Source: a virus | IMG/VR virus record: IMGVR_UViG_3300013111_000114 | Span: 1 to 36,234 of that record | Length of the DNA stretch: 36,234 bases | Strand: one strand, 5' to 3' | Shown: positions 6,756 through 14,971 of the stretch, piece by piece | Position numbering within the stretch: position 1 is the stretch's first letter | How the letters are laid out: every line of letters starts with the position of its first letter | Notes under the pieces: generated by a model | Told to the model about the DNA's origin: nothing | The model's database searches: none | The model's input: only the letters and a program-made list of their open reading frames with translations | Made by a program: the position numbers and the translations under genes

Positions 6756-8188
6756 GAGTACTATTAGTAAACCCACCCTTTTATAGATTGTTAGGGTCAC
6801 ATTATAACGCTAATTCGCTCGGAATAGCATATATAGCATCATATTTAAATACTCACGGTCATGATGCGTGGGTGTATAACGCTGATTTTCAAGGGGAGAA
6901 TAAATTTAAAAAATACGGTGTAATCCATACAAAAGAAAGTTTTATAAGTTATCAAGACTATTTTAATAACCCTAATCATAATATTTGGGAAGAGGTAGTA
7001 GCGAGTATTGAAAAATTTGAACCCGATTATGTAGGATACACATCTTATACAGCTAATGTGAGTTCAATTAATATTCTTTCTAATAAATTAAAAAGACGTA
7101 TGCCTAATGTGAAACAAGTTATTGGAGGAGTTCACGCCACTCTTGATAGTAATATACTAAACGAATTGTCAGCTATCGATTATAGTATACAACGTGAAGG
7201 TGAAAGTGCTATGTTATCATTAGTAAATGGAGAACCCGTTAATACTATTTCAGGAGTATTGAGTAGAGATGGTAGGTCTATTATTAACATAGGAGATGCA
7301 GATGTTAATAAGAATATTGACGATTTACCATTTCCGGAAAGAGAAAAGTTTTGGGGGATGACGGAAAAAGAGAAATCTTTGGTTGATGTTTCATATATAT
7401 GTACAATTAGGGGATGCCCGTATAGATGTAATTATTGTGCATCCCCATTTCATTGGAAAAGAGATAAAACACAATACCGTTCACCTCAATCCGTGATAGA
7501 CGAAATGAAATACTTAAAAAAACACCACTGGAATGGGTCAGAGTATGATTTTAGTGCATCTGGTAATATTGATATGAAGTCTAATCTAATTATTAAGGAC
7601 AACTCGAAATTGTATTTTGTAGATGATGTATTTACTATTAAGAAGCCGAGAGTTAAACAGATATTACGTATGATGATTGATGAAGATATTAATATGCTGT
7701 GGAAATGTGAAGCCAGAACTGACCATTTAGACGAAGAGATGGCAGGACTTATGAGAGATGCTAAATGTCTACGAGCTAAGTTAGGGTTTGAGTCTGGTAG
7801 TGATAGGATACTAAAACAGATACAAAAAGATGAAACTGTTGAAGATATGATTCGCGGTGCTAAAATATTAAAAGACGCGGGAGTCCCGTTTACAGCATAT
7901 TTCATGGCAGGATTCCCAGGTGAAACTGATGACGATATTAAAAAGACGATTGAACTTGCTCAAAAAATAGAAGCTGATTATTATGTACTATCAATACTTT
8001 CTCCTTATTACGGTACAAAGTTATATTTCGATATGATGGATATGGGGTACGAATTGGATAAACAACCTTGGGAATACTTTTACCATCATTCGGGAGAATT
8101 AATGGTAAATAACACTATATCAAATGGTATGATGAAAGAGTTTTTAAGTTTGAATCAACTGAACAACACGGAGGATAATTATGTCTAA
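6752..8188 (+). CDS. B12-binding-domain radical SAM enzyme
   Basis: The 478-residue protein has the two-domain layout of the BchE/HpnJ-like class. An N-terminal Rossmann-like cobalamin-binding domain begins MRVLLVNPPF and includes IGGVHATLDS near residue 125, without the DxHxxG base-on motif. A radical SAM core follows, with RGCPYRCNYC giving C222, C226 and C229 (CxxxCxxC). Further core segments are WKCEARTDHL, KLGFESGSDRIL and YFMAGFPGETDDDI. Such enzymes methylate or rearrange unactivated carbons. In a sugar cassette, C-methylation or dehydration of a sugar is possible; this is inference. It overlaps its neighbours by 4 and 8 bases. Cobalamin would have to come from the host or environment. 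Confidence 0.85.
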   Translation: MRVLLVNPPFYRLLGSHYNANSLGIAYIASYLNTHGHDAWVYNADFQGENKFKKYGVIHTKESFISYQDYFNNPNHNIWEEVVASIEKFEPDYVGYTSYTANVSSINILSNKLKRRMPNVKQVIGGVHATLDSNILNELSAIDYSIQREGESAMLSLVNGEPVNTISGVLSRDGRSIINIGDADVNKNIDDLPFPEREKFWGMTEKEKSLVDVSYICTIRGCPYRCNYCASPFHWKRDKTQYRSPQSVIDEMKYLKKHHWNGSEYDFSASGNIDMKSNLIIKDNSKLYFVDDVFTIKKPRVKQILRMMIDEDINMLWKCEARTDHLDEEMAGLMRDAKCLRAKLGFESGSDRILKQIQKDETVEDMIRGAKILKDAGVPFTAYFMAGFPGETDDDIKKTIELAQKIEADYYVLSILSPYYGTKLYFDMMDMGYELDKQPWEYFYHHSGELMVNNTISNGMMKEFLSLNQLNNTEDNYV

Positions 8189-8294
8189 TACTAATAGAGA
8201 AAAAGTTAATGTTATTACAACCGTTGGGTTACATCCTGCCGACTGTACTGGAAACATATTTAATGAGGAAATATGTATAATATACAATTTATAA
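8181..8294 (+). CDS. 37-residue ORF with a good ribosome site, unknown
   Basis: GGAGG sits six bases before the ATG, and the frame of 37 codons bridges the radical SAM gene and kdsA, overlapping each. The peptide reads MSNTNREKVNVITTVGLHPA and then DCTGNIFNEEICIIYNL. It resembles no family I know. The strong ribosome site on so short a frame suggests either the stub of a deleted gene or a coupling peptide that delivers ribosomes to kdsA, whose ATG at 8273 lies inside it. Confidence 0.3.
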   Translation: MSNTNREKVNVITTVGLHPADCTGNIFNEEICIIYNL

Positions 8295-9058
8295 AAAATA
8301 ACTCATTATTCGTTATAGCTGGTCCATGTGTTATAGAGAGTAGAGAACATACTTTAAAAATGGCAATAGAATTGTCTAAAATATCAGAGAGAGTTGATAT
8401 ACCTATAATATTTAAAAGTTCATTTGATAAAGCTAATAGGTCGTCGATTTCATCGTATAGGGGGGTCGGCATAGATGATGGGTTAGAAATACTGAATGAT
8501 GTTAAAGAAATAGTGGACATTCCGATAACAACTGATATACATGAAACTCATCATGCATCTAAAGTAGGTGAAGTAGTAGATATAATACAAATACCCGCAT
8601 TTTTAAGTAGACAAACTGATATTATAGTAGAGGCATCTAAGACGGGAAAGATTATAAATCTAAAGAAAGGTCAATTCTTATCACCATACGATATGAAAAA
8701 CGTGGTAGAGAAAGCTGTATTCTCTGGGTGTACAGATTTAGTAATAACAGAGAGAGGAACTCAATTTGGTTATAACAATCTTGTATCAGATATGAGAGCT
8801 ATACCAATTATGCAAGAATATGGATTTCCTGTTGTATTTGATGCTACACATAGTAATCAACTTCCGGGAAAAGGTGGAATGAGAGATATGATACCAACTC
8901 TTGCAAAAGCGGCAGTAGCTTCTGGAGTAAATGGATTATTTTTCGAGGTACATGATAATCCACAAATGGCAAAGTCTGATTCATCTACACAATGGCCACT
9001 TGATAAATTTGAAGAAATGTTAATACAATTAAAGAGAATACATGAGGTTTTATTATGA
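8273..9058 (+). CDS. kdsA: 3-deoxy-D-manno-octulosonate 8-phosphate synthase
   Basis: KdsA condenses phosphoenolpyruvate with arabinose 5-phosphate to give Kdo-8-phosphate, the first committed step of Kdo synthesis. Family signatures run through the protein: FVIAGPCVIES, FKSSFDKANRSS with SYRG, VDIIQIPAFLSRQTD, NLKKGQFLSPYDM, TERGTQFGYNNLVSDM, DATHSNQLPG and FFEVHDNPQMAKSD. C19, H193, E225 and D236 correspond to the four metal ligands of the metal-dependent class (Aquifex type), rather than the Asn-bearing metal-free E. coli type. At 261 residues it is slightly short at the N-terminus. GAGG lies about seven bases before the start. The gene overlaps kdsB by four bases. No KdsD isomerase or KdsC phosphatase is seen, so these would come from the host or another part of the genome. 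Confidence 0.93.
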   Translation: MYNIQFIKNNSLFVIAGPCVIESREHTLKMAIELSKISERVDIPIIFKSSFDKANRSSISSYRGVGIDDGLEILNDVKEIVDIPITTDIHETHHASKVGEVVDIIQIPAFLSRQTDIIVEASKTGKIINLKKGQFLSPYDMKNVVEKAVFSGCTDLVITERGTQFGYNNLVSDMRAIPIMQEYGFPVVFDATHSNQLPGKGGMRDMIPTLAKAAVASGVNGLFFEVHDNPQMAKSDSSTQWPLDKFEEMLIQLKRIHEVLL

Positions 9059-10332
9059 AAATAGGAATAATACCAGCAAGATTAAATTCTACTCGATTTC
9101 CGAATAAAATATTAGAAGATATTGACGGATTGCCTATGGTAGTTCGAGTAGCAAAACAAGTAGAACAATCCACAATGTTAGACAGGGTTATAGTAGCAGT
9201 AGACGATAGTAGTACTTACAATATTGTAAAAAACTATAACATTGAAGCTCAAATGACATTAGTAGACCACCAATCAGGTACAGATAGAGTAGCGGAAGTT
9301 TCTAAACAATTTGATGACGATGACATAATTATCAATATACAAGGTGATGAGCCGTTAATAAATCCTGGAATGGTTGATAAATTTATTTCTGTATTCGATG
9401 ATAGTGAAGTTCAAATGGCTACAATAGGTAGTACTCATTTAAGTATGAATGATTTACAAGACAGAAACGTAGTGAAGGTATGTGTAGATGAAAATATGTA
9501 CGCTGACAATTTTACACGTATTTTATGGAGTGGGAATACTATAAATAAACTTGGAGGTCTGTATAAACATATTGGGATATATGGGTTTAGACAAAAAACA
9601 TTAAAGGAATATGCTTTATTAGAACCAACGCAAAGAGAAATAGTTAAACGTTTGGAACAAATGCGGGCATTAGATAATAACATAAAAATAAAAGTGTTAA
9701 TAACAGATTACGATAGTATATCAGTAGACATAAAAGATGATTTGGAAAAAGTAAAAAAGTCATTAAAAGTAGAGAGTAAACAAGCAGAATATGATGGATA
9801 TTTAGGATATTATAAAAATATATATAAAAAGAAATACAATTCAGATATAAATCAAAATGCAACTCTGATGTTAAAGAAAGTATTAGGCGATGTTTTTAAA
9901 AAAGAGGATACAAAAACTCTATTAGATTACGGATGTGGGCAAGGTATTCAATACTCAGAAGCAAAGGTTCACGAATTATGGGGAATTAAAGAAGTTGAAT
10001 GCTATGACCCTGCAATAGAACAATATTCTATGAAGCCAGATAAATCTAAGTTTTTTGACGCTATTATATGTATAGATGTCATGGAACATATACCTGAGAG
10101 AAGTGTAAATGATATTCTACAAGATATTTTTGCCTATAAAACTAACTTGGTGTTTTTTAGTATTTCAACTGTATTAGCAAAGGCTAAATTGCCAGATGGT
10201 AGTAACGCACATTGTACGGTAAAGTCTGCTGATTGGTGGTTGAAAAAATTAAAAGTTTTTAAGCGGAAATATAAACAAACTAAAATATTATTAAAAGTAA
10301 AATCGAAATTGTACGAAATAGTGAATTCATAA
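9055..10332 (+). CDS. kdsB: CMP-Kdo synthetase fused to a class I SAM methyltransferase
   Basis: Residues 1 to about 238 are a complete KdsB (3-deoxy-manno-octulosonate cytidylyltransferase). Visible motifs are IIPARLNSTRFPNK, DHQSGTDRVAEV, INIQGDEPLI, KHIGIYGFR, RLEQMRAL and SVDIKDDLEKVKK. It would activate Kdo with CTP. From about residue 245 a second domain follows, with LLDYGCGQG (about 290-298, SAM-binding), YDPAIEQY, AIICIDVMEHIPE and SNAHCTVKSADWW. This is a methyltransferase type I have seen near phage and bacterial LPS genes. There is no stop or frame change between the domains. KdsB alone is about 250 residues, so at 425 this is a fusion. Coupling CMP-Kdo synthesis to methylation could yield a methylated sugar; the methyl acceptor is unknown. 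It is the last gene of the cassette. Confidence 0.88.
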   Translation: MKIGIIPARLNSTRFPNKILEDIDGLPMVVRVAKQVEQSTMLDRVIVAVDDSSTYNIVKNYNIEAQMTLVDHQSGTDRVAEVSKQFDDDDIIINIQGDEPLINPGMVDKFISVFDDSEVQMATIGSTHLSMNDLQDRNVVKVCVDENMYADNFTRILWSGNTINKLGGLYKHIGIYGFRQKTLKEYALLEPTQREIVKRLEQMRALDNNIKIKVLITDYDSISVDIKDDLEKVKKSLKVESKQAEYDGYLGYYKNIYKKKYNSDINQNATLMLKKVLGDVFKKEDTKTLLDYGCGQGIQYSEAKVHELWGIKEVECYDPAIEQYSMKPDKSKFFDAIICIDVMEHIPERSVNDILQDIFAYKTNLVFFSISTVLAKAKLPDGSNAHCTVKSADWWLKKLKVFKRKYKQTKILLKVKSKLYEIVNS

Positions 10333-10352
10333 TACAGTTTCAGATATTTAAT

Positions 10353-10366
10353 AGATATATATTACT
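10353..10366 (+). promoter_or_regulatory. candidate promoter motif before the coiled-coil gene
   Basis: AGATATATATTACT lies 43 bases before the ATG at 10396 in the 63-base gap that separates the sugar cassette from the tail module. The variant with GATATATATWA is shared with the gaps at 25871 and 31387. A CATAAATA (7 of 8 to the T4 late consensus TATAAATA) follows at 10369-10376 and is an alternative reading. Confidence 0.35.
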
Positions 10367-10395
10367 AACATAAATAACATTAAGGAGTTATAATA

Positions 10396-10704
10396 ATGGC
10401 AAACAAAGAAACTAAATTCACAGAAGATGAACTAAAATCACTTTCTGAATTAAGTCAAGGTTACCAGAACATTCAATCAGCTTTCGGTCAAGTTCGAGTT
10501 CAAAGAATTCTCTTAGAACAGCAATCAGATGCATTAGTTGAAGCAGAAGAAAAGTTGGAGACTGATTATACAGATATACAACAAAAAGAACGAGAATTAG
10601 TTCAACAGTTGAATGAAAAGTATGGACCTGGTCAATTAGACCCAGAAACAGGAGTATTTACACCTGCGCCTCAAGAAGAAGCCGTCGAAACCGCTTCTGA
10701 ATAA
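10396..10704 (+). CDS. coiled-coil protein, conserved in marine T4-like phages
   Basis: This is a 102-residue, charged protein with a long heptad-like helix over about residues 8-78, then a short YGPGQLDPETGVFTP segment and an acidic tail. The pattern of a helix plus YGPGxLDPxTGxFTP is familiar from small hypothetical proteins of marine T4-like phages, but I know of no assigned function. It has its own strong ribosome site (AAGGAG) and candidate promoter, and sits directly upstream of the sheath gene. That suggests an abundant late product, perhaps a tail or assembly protein. Confidence 0.7.
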   Translation: MANKETKFTEDELKSLSELSQGYQNIQSAFGQVRVQRILLEQQSDALVEAEEKLETDYTDIQQKERELVQQLNEKYGPGQLDPETGVFTPAPQEEAVETASE

Positions 10705-10743
10705 AAATAATTCCCTAATTGGTTGTATTTTGAGAATTTTAAG

Positions 10744-10757
10744 TTATATTTATATAT
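10744..10757 (+). promoter_or_regulatory. candidate promoter motif before the sheath gene
   Basis: TTATATTTATATAT, 57 bases before the gp18 start, is identical to the 14-mer before the tube gene at 14923. The similarity continues into the following AT-rich leader and the AGGAGAA ribosome site. Two major late virion genes sharing the element supports a promoter role. Confidence 0.4.
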
Positions 10758-10800
10758 AATTAAAATTTAATAATTTCTTAACCTTTTTAGGAGAAACAAT

Positions 10801-13239
10801 ATGTCAGAACGCATAGTCAGTCCAGGGGTTTTCACCAGAGAAAGAGATTTATCATTTCTTCCGCAAGGAATTGGGGAGATTGGAGCAGCTATTGTCGGTC
10901 CTACTGTTAAAGGTCCGTCATTTGTTCCTACATTGATAACTAGCTTTTCTGAGTTTGAACAAGTATTTGGTTCGTATAGTACGGACTTTTATACTCCCTA
11001 TACTGTAAAAGAATACTTAAAGTCAGCTGGATCTGTAACAATAGTGAAAGTTGGATATTTAGGTGGATATAAAGTAAGTGGTTTTAATTTAGTGGTAAGT
11101 GGAAGTGGTGCACATAAAGAAGTAGTTGCTTCATTCTTACCTGCAATAAATAACAGTGATGGCGCTGGTTCAGTCAGCGGTTCAATTTCTGGTGCAACAA
11201 GCGCTAGTTCATTCACATTAGAATTAGCTGGGGCTAATGCTACAGCAAGTGTTTCCAGTTTAACTCTTTTAGAAACTGGTACAGGAACAGCAGATTTTAT
11301 TGCTAATAAAATACCTGATGGACCTAAAACAACTAAGATTGGTAGTACAAATGCACCTGCTTATATGTACAAACATTTTAGAAGTTCTATTAGCGCTTCT
11401 TATGCTACAGGGTTAATTAGTACATCATCATCACTTTCTATCGAAACTCATACAGATGGATTTGACTTTGAAAGTGGTGCTGATACAGTAGACGCAACAA
11501 CCTATGTAAGTACAATTACAGGTAATGCAGATGCTGCTTCTGCTCGAACACCTTGGATACATTCACAATCACCTGCTACAAACTTATTTAAAGTTTATAT
11601 GAGAGCAGATGGAAATGCTGGTAATAATCATTATGTAGTAATTCGTGATGTAAAACGTCCATCAAATTCTAATTCAAGTCCAGAATATGCTGAATTCGGA
11701 TTAGCTTTATATAGTTCAGATGGAAATTTGGTAGAATCTTATAGTAAATTGAATATGGACCCAACTTCACCTAACTATTTAGTTAAAGTGATTGGTGATC
11801 AATTTCAAACTGTAAATAACGATGGTGAAATTACTATTTATGGTGATTATCCAAATATGTCTAAATATTTCCGTATTGGTGATTATGATGAAACTACTTT
11901 TACAAGTAATAAATCACTTCAACCAATGGGGTATGATGCAGTATTAGATCCTATTAAATCTACCGCAGGAGTTCCATCAGCTTCATTCAATACATCACAG
12001 GTAACATCCCGTGATACAGCAACTTACAAACCAGAAGTTCCTTATGGATTCAAAATTGGTCCATCTTTCTTGGATAGTGAATTATACACCAATTTGGTGT
12101 ATTTATCACCAATTCCAAAGAGTGAAACTGCTGGTAATAACATTGACTTTGCTTTAGAAAATATGTATGGATTTGGTACAACTTCTTCTTCAGAATATAC
12201 TAAATATACTAACTTTAGTATTTTAACGAGTCAGTTAACAATATCATCATCTGCAGAACAATTAAAGTTCGCAGTACCTTTCCAACATGGATTTGATGGA
12301 GTTAATCCAGCAAAGCCAACTAAAACAGGAAATGCTATTGTGGCTGCTAATGTGATGGGACATGATTGTTCTTCAGCTACCGCTAGTGGTTCGGTTGCTT
12401 ATAAACGTGCTATTAACGCAGTAAGTAATCCTGATGAAATTGATATAAATATGTTAGTTACTCCAGGTATTATACATAGCTTACACTCAACAGTAACGAA
12501 TCATGCTATTGATAAAGTTGAAGCTCGTGCTGACGCTTTTTATGTAATGGATGGTTCTTCATATAGTGCTAACGTAGCTACTGCTGTAAGTGATGTTTCT
12601 ACATTGGATTCTAACTATATAGCAACTTACTATCCGTGGGTTAAAATGGATGATCCTTCTACTGGTGTAGGAGTGTGGGTGCCACCTTCAGTAGTTATTC
12701 CAGGTGTGATTGCTTTCACAGATAGAGTAGCTCATGAATGGTTTGCTCCTGCCGGTTTAACTCGTGGCGGGTTAAGTTCAGTTCGTTTAACGAAAAAGAA
12801 ATTAACTCATGTTGATAGAGATTCATTGTATAATGGTAGAGTTAATCCAATTGCTTCATTCCCAGGTCAGGGTATTGTGGTATTTGGACAAAAAACATTA
12901 CAAGCTAAACCTTCTGCACTTGATAGAATCAATGTTCGTAGACTGTTAATCAAATTGAAGAAGTTTATTGCTTCCTCAAGCAGATTCTTGGTATTTGAAC
13001 AAAATGATTCTTCTACAAGAGCAAGGTTCTTGAACATTGTGAATCCATTTTTGGAATCAGTTCAAGCAAATAGTGGATTAAGTGCTTTTAAAGTAGTAAT
13101 GGATGACAGTAACAATACTGCTGATGTGATTGACAGAAATCAATTAGTTGGACAGATATTTATTCAACCGACAAGAACGGCTGAATTCATTGTATTGGAC
13201 TTCTCTGTATTACCTACGGGGGCTGCTTTTCCAGAGTAA
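10801..13239 (+). CDS. gp18: contractile tail sheath protein (T4 gp18-like)
   Basis: This 812-residue protein is a T4-type sheath. The N-terminus reads IVSPGVFTRERDLSFLPQGI and continues with AAIVGPTVKGPSFVPTLI, TSFSEFEQVFGSY and YTVKEYLKSAGSVTIVKV, the conserved sheath fold that docks on the tube. The C-terminal third carries WFAPAGLTRGGL, LYNGRVNPIASFPGQGIVVFGQKTLQ, RLLIKLKKFI and a terminal TAEFIVLDFSV, the part that interlocks neighbouring subunits. Residues about 117-170 are a Ser/Ala/Gly-rich low-complexity insert, probably a surface-exposed domain. T4 gp18 is about 660 residues, so this version carries extra protruding material. A strong TAGGAG site precedes the start, and a factor-independent terminator follows the stop. 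Confidence 0.95.
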   Translation: MSERIVSPGVFTRERDLSFLPQGIGEIGAAIVGPTVKGPSFVPTLITSFSEFEQVFGSYSTDFYTPYTVKEYLKSAGSVTIVKVGYLGGYKVSGFNLVVSGSGAHKEVVASFLPAINNSDGAGSVSGSISGATSASSFTLELAGANATASVSSLTLLETGTGTADFIANKIPDGPKTTKIGSTNAPAYMYKHFRSSISASYATGLISTSSSLSIETHTDGFDFESGADTVDATTYVSTITGNADAASARTPWIHSQSPATNLFKVYMRADGNAGNNHYVVIRDVKRPSNSNSSPEYAEFGLALYSSDGNLVESYSKLNMDPTSPNYLVKVIGDQFQTVNNDGEITIYGDYPNMSKYFRIGDYDETTFTSNKSLQPMGYDAVLDPIKSTAGVPSASFNTSQVTSRDTATYKPEVPYGFKIGPSFLDSELYTNLVYLSPIPKSETAGNNIDFALENMYGFGTTSSSEYTKYTNFSILTSQLTISSSAEQLKFAVPFQHGFDGVNPAKPTKTGNAIVAANVMGHDCSSATASGSVAYKRAINAVSNPDEIDINMLVTPGIIHSLHSTVTNHAIDKVEARADAFYVMDGSSYSANVATAVSDVSTLDSNYIATYYPWVKMDDPSTGVGVWVPPSVVIPGVIAFTDRVAHEWFAPAGLTRGGLSSVRLTKKKLTHVDRDSLYNGRVNPIASFPGQGIVVFGQKTLQAKPSALDRINVRRLLIKLKKFIASSSRFLVFEQNDSSTRARFLNIVNPFLESVQANSGLSAFKVVMDDSNNTADVIDRNQLVGQIFIQPTRTAEFIVLDFSVLPTGAAFPE

Positions 13240-13262
13240 TTTATAATATCAATTATAATACG

Positions 13263-13291
13263 AAAAGCCCCAGTTTTTACTGGGGTTTTTT
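13263..13291 (+). terminator. rho-independent terminator after the sheath gene
   Basis: A perfect 7-bp stem, CCCCAGT (13268-13274) with ACTGGGG (13279-13285), encloses a TTTT loop. It is followed by six T and preceded by AAAAG that can extend the pairing. It lies 24 bases after the gp18 stop and would end transcripts before the homing endonuclease gene, allowing the highly expressed sheath mRNA to be made alone. Confidence 0.93.
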
Positions 13292-13339
13292 GTTTATTGT
13301 GTAGAAAATAAAAATAGTTGAAAGGTTTTTGTAACTTAT

Positions 13340-13353
13340 TGATACTTATATTA
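13340..13353 (+). promoter_or_regulatory. candidate promoter motif before the EDxHD endonuclease
   Basis: TGATACTTATATTA lies 47 bases before the start at 13387 and just after the sheath terminator, where a new promoter would be needed. The first ten bases, TGATACTTAT, are identical to those before the second homing endonuclease (27873). Confidence 0.35.
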
Positions 13354-13386
13354 GAAACCATTTGAGTTAAAGGTAAGGAATATAAA

Positions 13387-14862
13387 ATGGCTAGACCAAA
13401 AGATATGAATAAGCACGAATTTAGATTATGTAAACGTAGTAATTGTAATAATACATTTGAAGTTTATAAAAAATCAAAAAAAAGATATTGTTCTAAAAAA
13501 TGTTCTAATACATCAAAGTCGCTCATCAAACAAAAAAATATATCATTGAAAAATACTATAAGTGTTAAGTATAATGGTGTTCATTATATGAATAACAAAG
13601 ATACACAGAGTAAACATAAAAATACGATGAAAAAACGGTATGGTGTTGAACACGCATTACAAAGTAATAATATAATGGATTCAATGAAGCAAAATGTTAT
13701 AGATAAATTTGGGGTGGATAACGTTTCAAAGGACATTGGAGTGATAGAAAAAATAAAGCAAGCTAAACTGAATAAATACGGTAACGCAGGTTACAATAAT
13801 GTTAAGGTTACTTACGATAGAATTTTTAATAAATTCTTACAGTGGAAACATATAACTCCACTATTTGATAGAGTAGATTATATTGGATCAATGACTAAAC
13901 GTTATAAATTTAAATGTAATGAGTGTAATAATATATTAGATGTGTTTATAAATAATGGGTACATTCCACACTGCAAAATATGCAATACAAATACAATATC
14001 TAAAGCTGAAACGGAGATTGTTGAATATATTAAAACGATATATGATGGTGAAATAATTAAAAATGATAGAGTTATTTTAGGCGGGAAAGAGTTAGATATA
14101 TATTTACCTGATAAAAAAATTGCTATTGAATATAATGGATTATACTGGCACGGTGAATCGAATGGTAAAGATAAAAACTATCATTTGAATAAAACTAAAG
14201 AATGTGAGAATAACGGAATACGGCTGATTCATATTTTTTCAGATGAGTGGAATACTAAAGGGGATATAGTTAAAGGTAGATTGTTACATATAATTGGATT
14301 AAATGGGTTAAATGTTTATGCTAGAAAGTGTAATGTTAAAGAAATAACATCAAAACAAAAAAATGAATTTTTAACTAAAACGCACATTCAAGGTAAGGAT
14401 ACATCATCAATTCACATAGGAATATTTTACAGAGATCAATTGAGTGCAATAATGACATTTGGAAAACTTAGAAGAGCGTTGGGTGGAACTCCGAAAGTAG
14501 GTAATTATGAGTTAATTAGGTTTTCATCTAATTTACATATAGTTGGTGGAGCCTCAAAGTTATTATCATTTTTTATTAAAAAATACAATCCAATTAAAAT
14601 TATAAGTTATGCAGATCGTAGATGGTCAAATGGTAATCTGTATGAAAAAATTGGATTTACAAAAACATCAGATGGTATGCCTGGATATTGGTATTTTAAG
14701 GATGATTTATTTAGATACCACCGTTACGCATTTAGAAAAGATATATTACCAAAGAAATTAACTGATGTAGATATGAATTTAACCGAATGGGAGAATATGC
14801 AGTTAAATGGATATGACAGGATATGGGACTGTGGTCATTTAAAGTATGAAATGACGTTGTAA
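13387..14862 (+). CDS. free-standing EDxHD-type homing endonuclease
   Basis: The 491-residue protein begins with a Cys-rich zinc-finger-like region (CKRSNCNN, YCSKKCSN) and repeated KYGVEHALQS-like elements typical of DNA-binding parts of phage homing endonucleases. A second CxxC pair follows near residues 178-199. The catalytic block GGKELDIYLP, AIEYNGLYWHGE and IHIFSDEW contains E235/D237, E248, H255 and D286. This fits the Vsr-like EDxHD nucleases such as I-Bth0305I and phage F-CphI. The C-terminal region, from FLTKTHIQG to YEKIGFTKT, is the GNAT-like domain often attached to this family. It interrupts the normally adjacent sheath and tube genes and is selfish DNA by position. Base composition is more A-rich, and ATA/AAA codons more frequent, than in gp18. 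Confidence 0.85.
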   Translation: MARPKDMNKHEFRLCKRSNCNNTFEVYKKSKKRYCSKKCSNTSKSLIKQKNISLKNTISVKYNGVHYMNNKDTQSKHKNTMKKRYGVEHALQSNNIMDSMKQNVIDKFGVDNVSKDIGVIEKIKQAKLNKYGNAGYNNVKVTYDRIFNKFLQWKHITPLFDRVDYIGSMTKRYKFKCNECNNILDVFINNGYIPHCKICNTNTISKAETEIVEYIKTIYDGEIIKNDRVILGGKELDIYLPDKKIAIEYNGLYWHGESNGKDKNYHLNKTKECENNGIRLIHIFSDEWNTKGDIVKGRLLHIIGLNGLNVYARKCNVKEITSKQKNEFLTKTHIQGKDTSSIHIGIFYRDQLSAIMTFGKLRRALGGTPKVGNYELIRFSSNLHIVGGASKLLSFFIKKYNPIKIISYADRRWSNGNLYEKIGFTKTSDGMPGYWYFKDDLFRYHRYAFRKDILPKKLTDVDMNLTEWENMQLNGYDRIWDCGHLKYEMTL

Positions 14863-14922
14863 AAAACTATGAAAAAACTATTAAGAATTAAGTGTATTAG
14901 TTTAATCGATTTTTTAATTTTC

Positions 14923-14936
14923 TTATATTTATATAT
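14923..14936 (+). promoter_or_regulatory. candidate promoter motif before the tube gene
   Basis: TTATATTTATATAT lies 49 bases before the gp19 start and is identical to the 14-mer before gp18. If sheath and tube were adjacent before the endonuclease gene arrived, the element may have come with a duplicated leader. Confidence 0.4.
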
Positions 14937-14971
14937 GATGAAAATAATATTTTTAATTTAGGAGAATAAGA

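Noticed and set aside
7486-7905. 139-codon minus-strand frame inside the B12 radical SAM gene
   Set aside because: It is opposite a confidently identified enzyme core, with no family resemblance and no ribosome site.
14863-14971. Terminator after the EDxHD endonuclease gene
   Set aside because: The T-rich stretches here lack a GC-containing stem; no hairpin comparable to 13263-13291 was found.
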